Below, piece by piece: positions 57,091-64,000 of a DNA stretch of 64,000 nt. The stretch spans positions 232,501 through 296,500 of the forward strand of contig CAUYUJ010009857.1 of assembly GCA_963575745.1 (NCBI GenBank), in the 5' to 3' direction. The notes under the pieces are model-generated. The model did no database searches. It was not told the DNA's origin and worked only from the letters and a program-made list of their open reading frames with translations. Source of the stretch: Prorocentrum cordatum. Taxonomy: Eukaryota > Sar > Dinophyceae > Prorocentrales > Prorocentraceae. Each line of letters begins with the position of its first letter. Position 1 is the stretch's first letter. The position numbers and the translations under genes are program-made.

Positions 57091-57590
57091 GATTGAAGTG
57101 CCCCTCCTCCCGGGACTCGCACCCTGTTTTTTATCAGGGTAAGTCTTGAGGGTCAAACTGTGTCGTCGGCCCCCTTGTTTGCAACAACAACGGCTCCCGC
57201 CTGATACTTCATCACAGTCCATTGAAGAATCGCGCTCTCGCTTGGGGCTTCCTGGCGATTTACCACCGAATCGCGGCTCTCGCCTGATACTTCCTGACAA
57301 TTTATTGCGGAGTCGCGTTCTCGCTTGGGGCTTCCTCGTAACTTACCACCGAACCGCTTCGCTTGATATTTCTTCACTATTTCTTCAGATGCCGCTCCTC
57401 GACACTCAGGAATCGCGCTCTCGCTACATATTGCCTGGCGGTTCAAGCAGGACTCACGCTTCAACGACCCGCCCGCTCGACCCGCCTGTCGGGGCCTGCC
57501 CGCCCGACCAGCCCGTTAATGACTGCAGTCGCCGCTCGCTGCCCTTCGCCCGCCTTCGATGCCTCTCGCTGCCCGTGCTGGTGCCGCGGT
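57091..57590. other. No gene; diverged copies of the 137-nt repeat
   Basis: 57180-57440 has three diverged copies of CGCTCTCGCTTGGGGCTTCC and CTGATACTTCnTnACA, related to 46.68-47.06 kb. The rest is Pro/Arg-coding GC-rich DNA. Confidence 0.6.
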
Positions 57591-58545
57591 CGCCTTCGCT
57601 CGCTGCCCTTCATGGCCCTGTTGTTGCCCTCAGTGGCCCCGTCGCTGCCCTGTGTGGCCCCGCATTATATGCCCTTCGTGGCCCCCGCTCGCACGCGCCC
57701 GTCGTGCTCGTTCGCGCCCGTCGTGGCCCCATGTGCATGCCCTTCGTGGCCCCGCTGTCGCCCTTTGTGGCCCCCTCGCTGCCCTTCGTGGCCCCGGTGC
57801 TGCCCTCAGCGGCCCCGTCGCAGCCCTCACTCCCGTTCGCTCGCGCCCTTTGTGGTCCCATACGCATGCCCTTCGTGGCCCCGCTGTCGCCCTTCGTGGC
57901 CCCCTCGCTATCCTACGTGGCCCCGTCGTTGCCTTCTGTGGCCCCGCATTATCTGCCCTTCGTGGCCCCGCTCGTTCGCGCTCTTCGTGGCCCTTTGTCT
58001 GCCCTCAGTGGCCCCGCTGTCGCCCTTTCTGGCCCCATCTATGTATGTTCTTCTTGGCCCCCTGTCGTTCGCGTCCGTCGTGGCCCCATATGCATGCCCT
58101 TCGTGGCCCCGCTGTCGCCATTCGTGGCCCCCTCGTTGCCCTTCGTGGCCCCGTTTCTGCCCTCGGTGGCCCCGCTGTCGCCCTTTCTGGCCCCATCTAT
58201 GTATGTTCTTCTTGGCCCGCGGTCGCTCGCGCCCGTCGGGGCGACATATGCATGCCCTTCGTGGCCCCGCTGTCGCCAATCGTCGCCCTGCTTGCCATTT
58301 GTGACCCCCTCGCTGACCTTCGTGGCCCCGTCGCTGCCCTCAGTGGCCCCGCTGTCGCCCTTTCTGGCCCCACATATGTAATTATGCCTTTCGTGGCCGC
58401 CGCTCGCTCGGGTCCTTCGTGGTCCCCTCGCTGCTCTTCGTGACCCTGTTCTCGCCGTTTGCGGCCCCCTCGTTGCCCTTCGTGGCCCCGTTTCTTCCCT
58501 CAGTGGCCCCGTCGCTGCCATCTGTGGCCCCGTATACGTATGCAA
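57591..58545. repeat. 21-nt minisatellite GCCCTTCGTGGCCCC.., second block
   Basis: Same family as 54.2-54.7 kb. Higher-order blocks are visible: the stretch with TTTCTGGCCCCATCTATGTA recurs at ~58025 and ~58180, and a variant occurs near 58358. Frames are open on both strands. Confidence 0.9.
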
Positions 58546-58598
58546 TTTGTGCAATTTCGCTCAAGCGTGGCCCGGCCTAGCGCCTGCCGACGGTGCTG

Positions 58599-58602
58599 TG
58601 TG

Positions 58603-58674
<72 letters not shown>

Positions 58675-58698
58675 TGTGTGTGTGTGTGTGTGTGTGTC
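58599..58698. repeat. (TGCG)n then (TG)n
   Basis: About 18 TGCG units followed by ~11 TG units. Confidence 0.97.
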
Positions 58699-60205
58699 TC
58701 GGCGCCTGGCGCCCTCAGCGCCACCTTGCCGCTCCCCGCCCGCCTTACTCTGGCGCGGCCCCCGCCCTCCCGCCGCCAGACGCCCGCCTGCCCCGCTGCC
58801 CCGCCACCCGCCGGCGCCTCCCCATTGCCTCCCCGGTGCCCCGGCGCTCCGGCGCCCCCGCCCAGCCGTTGCGGCCCGCGGCGGCAAGCGCGAGCGCCGA
58901 CGGCCTCCGCCAAGCCCGCGTCGCCCGCCCAGCCAACCGCCAACGCAGTCGTGAGGCGGCCCGCGCCCGCGCGCCCTCCTCCGGGTGGCCGCCCTCGCTC
59001 CCAAGGGCGGGCGGCATCCGCGACGCGGGGGCGCTGCCCGCGGGCGCCCCGCCGAACCGAGCAGCCGCAGCGACTGGGGGGCGCCCCCCCCGCCCCCCCT
59101 CAACTCCCAGTCGGCGCCGAGCCGGCCCCTTGCCCCAGCGCCCCCCTCGTCCGGCCACGACCAGATGCGACCTCCTTGTCTGGGCCCCCGCCCCTGGAGC
59201 AGCCCGCGACGACCAGCGGGGCCCCTGTGGCAGTCCTGGCCAGTGCCATGGGCGCGTTTCACCGCGCCCTCGTGTCCGCCTCCGCCGTGTTTGGGCAGGG
59301 CTTTGAGAGCCACGACCACGTCGGCGCGCAATGGTACATGCGGGCCGCCAAGAGCGCTTCGTCCGTGGCTTCACCCGCCGCCGGGCGAAGACCACATGGG
59401 CCCTCCGCCTGTCCGTCCTCTCAGCTGAGCCTTTTCATCCGCTCCTTCCCTCTGGAGGTTGTCCAGGCCGTTCCCCCCGCCGCTTCTGGCGCTGCCCCTG
59501 CGTCGCCTCCAGGGGGCGGCGGCGCTGCTCCGTGCGAGCGCCCTGCCTCCCGCGCCCATTCCGGGCGCGGAGTGCGGCCGCGCCGTTAGCTTGGCCCAGC
59601 CTCGGGCTTTTCCTCGCTTCGTCCTCTCGCTTTCTCCAGCCCTCTCACGCCGCCGCCCTGCGGGCAGTCCGCTGGGCGGCCGTTCCGCGTGCCTTCGCGT
59701 TTCGCTTCGCATTGGGTTCGTCCACACCCCTAACTCGGGGCACTTTGCCCGTCCCCTTGTGCGCTGTCTGCCAGCCTGCCGCGGCCCTCTCTTCCCCCTC
59801 GCGGGCCTCCTCGCATCCCCGCAGGGGTCCCGAGACCTACTGCGCTGTGCAGCGTCCCACCACTCTCACCACTCTCACCACTCTCACCACTCCACCATCT
59901 TCGCCCGTTTGAGTTTTCTCCCTTGGCGCCCTCATGCTCCGTCTCCGCCTGGGAGGCCCAGCGTCGGTCGGTGCGTCACCTCTCCGCCATCCACGCCCCG
60001 ATGGTGATACCCTTCCTCCACGCTCTCAAGCTACGTCCCCATTTGGGAGGTCCAGCGTTTAGTGGCGTACGAAATCTTCGCTATCCACGCCCGGATGTCT
60101 TCTGCTACGGGAATGCATGGTATTCAAAGCGATCTCGCCTGAGGGCCTGGCCGCGCGCGCACCAGCTCCGACTTTACTCCGCTTCGACGCTGCGCGCGAG
60201 GCCGC
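58699..60205. other. GC-rich DNA; one possible coding stretch at 59220-59420
   Basis: Mostly Pro/Ala/Arg-coding GC-rich DNA. 59220-59420, plus strand, reads VLASAMGAFHRALVSASAVF and GFESHDHVGAQWYMRAAKSA, less biased than its surroundings, but I cannot name it and see no splice evidence. A 9-nt repeat, CCACTCTCA, occurs four times at 59860-59898. Confidence 0.35.
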
Positions 60206-60211
60206 GACCGC

Positions 60212-60239
60212 CAAGAAGTGTGCGTGTGTGCGTGCGTGC

Positions 60240-60283
<44 letters not shown>
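60212..60283. repeat. (TGCG)n/(TG)n
   Basis: GTGTGCGTGCG then (TG)n, similar in make-up to 58599-58698. Confidence 0.95.
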
Positions 60284-60285
<2 letters not shown>

Positions 60286-61560
60286 CCCGCCCTAGAACTC
60301 GCTGCATTGCATCAACGGGCCGCGACGGAAAAATGTGTGCGCGTGAGGTGGCCAGCCGCCGCCCGCGTGGCCGCGACGCTAACAAGTGCGTGTGTTTCTG
60401 TTTGTAAGCTTGTTTTCATGCGGGTGCCTGCGGCAAATCACGCCACCCAATTTCCGAACCGGCGCGGGTCTTCAACTTCACCTGCTCCTCCCTTTCACCC
60501 CCAGTCAGCCTGCCCTCTCTTCCGCAAGGAGACGAACTGAGGCGTGCGCGGAGGAAACTATTGATATCGGCACGCGGTCGCAGGCGAAAATGAGGCGGAG
60601 ATGACTGCGATGACGGACGACGAGAAGGAATTGTTCGAGTTTGGGACACGATCAATTTCACTGCCTTATTTTAACTAACTTGCGCGGTAAACTTTTTTTT
60701 TTTCTTTCCTCCGTCGTCCTCCCTTTCCCTTGTGAAAGCGTTTTGGACATTTTTAGGGGACTATTCCGGGCTCTCTGGAGGGCCTCTTGGGCCCCCTCGG
60801 GGGCCCATCGGATTTCCATTTGCGCAGGTAATACCCCCAGAGAGCGCGAGGGAGGATGCGGAGGGGGCGGGGGGCAGGAGGGAGGATGATGACCAGATGT
60901 GCGGTGGCAGGAGGGAGGCGGGAGGAGAACGAGACGCGCGAACAGTGTTTTGTTCAAGCGAGCAATCAACGAGAAAAGGTTTGGGCACACATTTGTGGTG
61001 CAGCTGACAATCATTCCAACACGCCACAACGTGCCGAAGGCACCCTGGCGGAGTATCTTTCGCAAGCAATATGACATAACTGACTTGCAGCAGAGTTGTG
61101 CTCATGGCGCAGCAGTAGGTCTCCCTCCCGCCAGGGACTCGACGATGCTGTTGTACTTTTGATGCCGCCAGATTTTGCTAGGGGGGGTATTGGGGCCTTC
61201 GGTGAGGTGGCTCGGCTTCTGTAGGCTGGTATTGCGGCCACCTGGCCCTTTCCGCTTGCTTCTCCATCCCCCCGTCTCTTTCTCCTTCCCTCCCTCCGCT
61301 CGCCCTTGCCACCTCCCCTTCTCGCGCCGATCCTCCCCTCGCCGCCTCACCCCGCTCCTCGCCCCTCGCCCCTCGCCCCTGGAGGTGCGGTGGGCCAAGA
61401 AGAGCAAGAGGAAGAGGCTGCCGAAGCGCGGCGACCGGACGCCCGAGCAAATAGTGCGCCCCCTCCCGTCGCCAGAGGGCGGGCGATGCAGGAGGAAGTT
61501 TAGTTTTTTTCACCGAGGGGCGTCGTCGTTTTGCTCCTGGTCCTCGTCGCCCTCGTCGCC

Positions 61561-61596
<36 letters not shown>

Positions 61597-61639
61597 CTCC
61601 TGCGGAGGCGGAGGTGGTAGAGGTCGAGGAGGCGGAGGA
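60284..61639. other. No gene recognised
   Basis: Mixed DNA with a poly(T) at 60691-60702, a CT-rich block (61260-61380) and a CGT run (61555-61595). No supported coding frame. Confidence 0.45.
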
Positions 61640-62353
61640 GGAGGACGAGGAGGAGGAGGAGGAGGCTTCAGGCTCATGGGCCTGCTCACGTTCTGGGCCC
61701 GCTTATGGTCGAGGGCCAAGCGGCCAATGTGCAGGCAGTGGGAGGACTGCCTGCAGAACGCTTTCTGGTGGGGCGGCAGCAATGCTGCCTCATGTGAAAA
61801 GAGAGCCAACCTCCACAACCTGATTGCAACCCTGGCCAGGTCTAACCAGCTGGGCTTCGCGTCGCTCCTCCTGGGCCAGGACGTTCGGCGCAGTAGGACC
61901 CGTTGTCGAAACTGTGGCACGATCATTGCAGGATTCAGGCTCGCAAACTCTCCAGCAAACCGCTGCTTGATCACCCTGCGTCGCCAAGCACAGCACGCGG
62001 CACCCAGCGTGCAGGTGTAGAAACTGATGGCTAATGTCAGCTTACGCACGACAGGCGGCCAGGGCGTTGTAGCCAGGCAACTGTCGATTGCGTACCACGT
62101 GCTCAAAGAGGGCCTCGAACGCCTGGGCCGCTCCGTCAGCAGGGACGGGGCGATCTGCACTGCCAACAACCCAGGCCCCGATGTGGCGCTCAGAGGCAGC
62201 TGCGATCCCGACGCTGTGTCCAAAGCCCATTCCCGCCGCAAGCTGGGGGGCCACGGGGCGGGCGGAGGCGCCATGTGCCTCGCCGCCTCAGCCGTACGGA
62301 CCGCCCTCGCCAGCGCTCGCGGGCGTATGCTGCAGAGGCCAGGCAAAACATGA
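61640..62353. CDS. Non-repetitive open region, strand unresolved
   Basis: Both strands are open: plus frames to 62020 (with RSRTRCRNCGTIIAGFRLAN) and 62027-62353 (ATG; QLSIAYHVLKEGLERLGRSV), and one minus frame across 61510-62451. The absence of repeats over ~700 bp makes this the cleanest unique island of the right half. I recognise no domain. The plus readings have a CRNC pair and helical stretches; the minus reading is Arg/Pro/Ala-rich. A plus-strand remnant with a one-codon gap between frames is my mild preference. Confidence 0.2.
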
Positions 62354-62363
62354 AGCGACGTGT

Positions 62364-62545
62364 GTATGTGTATGTGTATCTGTATGTATGTATGTATGCA
62401 TGCATCCAAACATGCATGCATGTATGCACGTAGGTGCGTACGTACGTACATATGTAGTTATGTATGTATGTATGGACGTACGTACGTACGGACGCGCGCA
62501 CGCACGTACGTACGTGCGTATGTATGTATGTATGTCTGCATGTCT
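62364..62545. repeat. (GTAT/TGCA/CGTA)n tetranucleotides
   Basis: TGTATGTA, GCATGCAT and ACGTACGT words in alternation, self-complementary in many places. Confidence 0.93.
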
Positions 62546-62554
62546 GTATGAATA

Positions 62555-63212
62555 TAGCGTGTTGTAATGCAGTGTATTGTAAGGCATTCGGAAGTGTGTT
62601 CTGTAGTGTAATGTATTGTCATGCTATGCGTTGGGATACATACAGCGCCATGTATTATAATGTAGTGTAGTGTGATATGCTGTGGTGTAATGTAGTGTAT
62701 GGTAATGCCATCTGGTGCAATGTTCGTTATTGTGTTATACAGCCATGTAATGTACTGTAATAGAATGCAGCGTATTGTAATGTAGTGTATTGTAATGTAG
62801 TGTAATGTAGTGTATTGTAACGTAATGCATTGTAATGTGATGTGATGTGATGTGATGTAACGCAATGAATTGTAGTGCGGTGTGATGTAATGTGTTGTAG
62901 TGTAGCGTACAGTAATGTGATGTAACGCGGCGCATTGTCATGCAATGTGCTTGAATGCAATGTCGTATAATGTATGGTAGTGCCATGTAATGTATTGTAG
63001 TGTCATGCTTTGTAGTACGGTGTAATGTATTGTAGTGTACTGGAATGTCGTACCAGGTACTGTACTGTAATGTAGTGTCGTGTAGTGTAATGAAATGTAA
63101 TGCCATATGATCTAGTGTAGTGTAGTGTAGTATGGTGTAGTGCAGTGCAGTGTAATGTAATGTAGTGTAATGTAAGGTAATGCAATGCGCTGCGATGCGA
63201 TGCAATGCAATG
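62555..63212. repeat. TGTAATGTAGTG degenerate array
   Basis: 5-6-nt words TGTAA, TGTAG, TGTGA and TGCAA repeated for ~650 bp with no fixed register. The minus strand gives His/Thr/Tyr-rich readings that are artefacts. Confidence 0.93.
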
Positions 63213-63432
63213 TGTGTGTGTGCTTGTGTACGCTCTCTCACATCCTTGGTCTCCGCATTCGATGCCCCATCGGCTCGTGTGTTGACAATGATATTCCCTT
63301 TGCGTCAAAGGAGAATCACTCTAGCGCCTTTATCCAACGGATCTCCGGGGGGTTCGGCTCTTTGGTCTTTCCCTCTCTTACGCAAACGTCGCATCCTTGC
63401 GCTGAGCCGTCTGGGGCACGCGCGAGCTAGGC

Positions 63433-63780
63433 GTGCCCCTTGCGCGCCTGCGCGGGCTTCGTGTCCAAGCGGCCCATGCGGTGGGCAAATTGGGCCAGAG
63501 CGCCTCCGTCGACATGGTGGAGCTCTCGCGCCCTCGAGGCTTGAAATTTGATCTCGAGGTGGCAGTGGTCTGGGGAGCGATGAGCGTCTGCGTCGCGCTG
63601 CTTCGGTGCGGGGCGATCCACGAGCGGCTCTTGGAGGTCATCCACGCCGAAGGTTCAGAAGCAACGCCCATGGCGGCAAGTCGCAGAGCTTCTCGCAGCG
63701 CTCCGTCTCTCTCTGGCGCGGGTGCGCTGCAACCCCACCTCGCCTTGCAAGCTGCAGGGCCCACGGGGCCAGACATGTGA
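63433..63780 (+). CDS. Unrecognised open frame near the right edge
   Basis: 115 codons, stop at 63778-63780. The middle (QAAHAVGKLGQSASVDMVEL, then FDLEVAVVWGAMSVCVALLR) is not low-complexity. The opposite strand is also open across it (63378-63776), so strand is uncertain. No family recognised. The start at 63433 is the first in-frame ATG-type codon and has no other support. Confidence 0.2.
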   Translation: MPLARLRGLRVQAAHAVGKLGQSASVDMVELSRPRGLKFDLEVAVVWGAMSVCVALLRCGAIHERLLEVIHAEGSEATPMAASRRASRSAPSLSGAGALQPHLALQAAGPTGPDM

Positions 63781-64000
63781 CTTCCGCTGCTACACTGCGG
63801 GCTTCGCCAACAAGTTTGTTGCGCATGCGGCTAGACAGCGTGTCAGCTTGCGCAGCATGAGCTGTCTCGCGGGGTCTAGGGCAGGATGGTGGGGTGCCGT
63901 CCACTGGTGCTTCTCATATTGTTGCAGCACTTCAAGTCCGACGCCTTGGGACAGCATGTGTGCTCAGGACGCCGATGGGCGACCCGCAGTGGTGCTAGAT

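Noticed and set aside
62190-63241. Minus-strand His/Thr/Tyr-rich open frames
   Set aside because: Produced by TGTATG and TGTAATG repeats; composition only.

Overview
The window looks like nuclear DNA of a dinoflagellate. Three things point there. A 22-nt match to the dinoflagellate spliced leader (21 of 22 positions) sits at 15,798. LINE and Ty1/copia polyprotein segments of the kind common in dinoflagellate genomes are present. The rest is GC-rich and dominated by micro- and minisatellites. The species cannot be fixed from this sequence. I found no intact cellular gene; the window reads as a repeat- and retroelement-filled intergenic or intronic stretch.

Layout. 1-3.4 kb: low-complexity DNA with a 61-bp foldback, a Cys-rich coding remnant, a long GTA microsatellite and two related hairpins. 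3.4-4.5 kb: the 3' part of a decayed LINE. 6.1-8.75 kb: a 65-nt tandem array that changes into a 90-nt variant. 10-13.2 kb: a ~1.1-kb module present three times, with a diverged fourth copy near 55.4 kb. 15.8-21.2 kb: a nearly complete LINE (ORF1, endonuclease, reverse transcriptase, Cys/His C-terminus) with a spliced-leader relic at its 5' end, a 12-A tract at its 3' end and a 15-bp probable target-site duplication. 22.3-22.9 kb: a TTTAGCTTAGC array. 23.8-35.5 kb: an ~11.7-kb decayed Ty1/copia element with short LTR-like ends, a PBS-like site, gag, protease-flanking region, a dUTPase domain, integrase, reverse transcriptase and RNase H.

36-64 kb is mostly satellite DNA: TAC, GAT, TCA and GTT microsatellites, a TCAGGATTCC array, a 101-nt array, and a family of arrays sharing the core TCGTGGCCCCATAG. 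Two microsatellite blocks are bracketed by inverted repeats. A few non-repetitive islands may be exons or retroelement scraps: 51.0-51.5 kb (retrotransposon C-terminal-like), 53.0-53.2 kb minus strand, 59.2-59.6, 61.6-62.35 and 63.4-63.8 kb.

How parts fit together. The LINE copy carries what a reverse-transcribed trans-spliced mRNA would carry: leader at one end, poly(A) at the other. Its reverse transcriptase motifs are intact, but the endonuclease has lost two catalytic residues and ORF2 is broken by two one-base homopolymer insertions. The copia element keeps the integrase D-D-E residues but has lost both reverse transcriptase aspartates that I could check. The two LTR-like ends contain a 26-nt hairpin whose differences between copies preserve base pairing; a second hairpin family at 1.9-2.1 kb behaves the same way.
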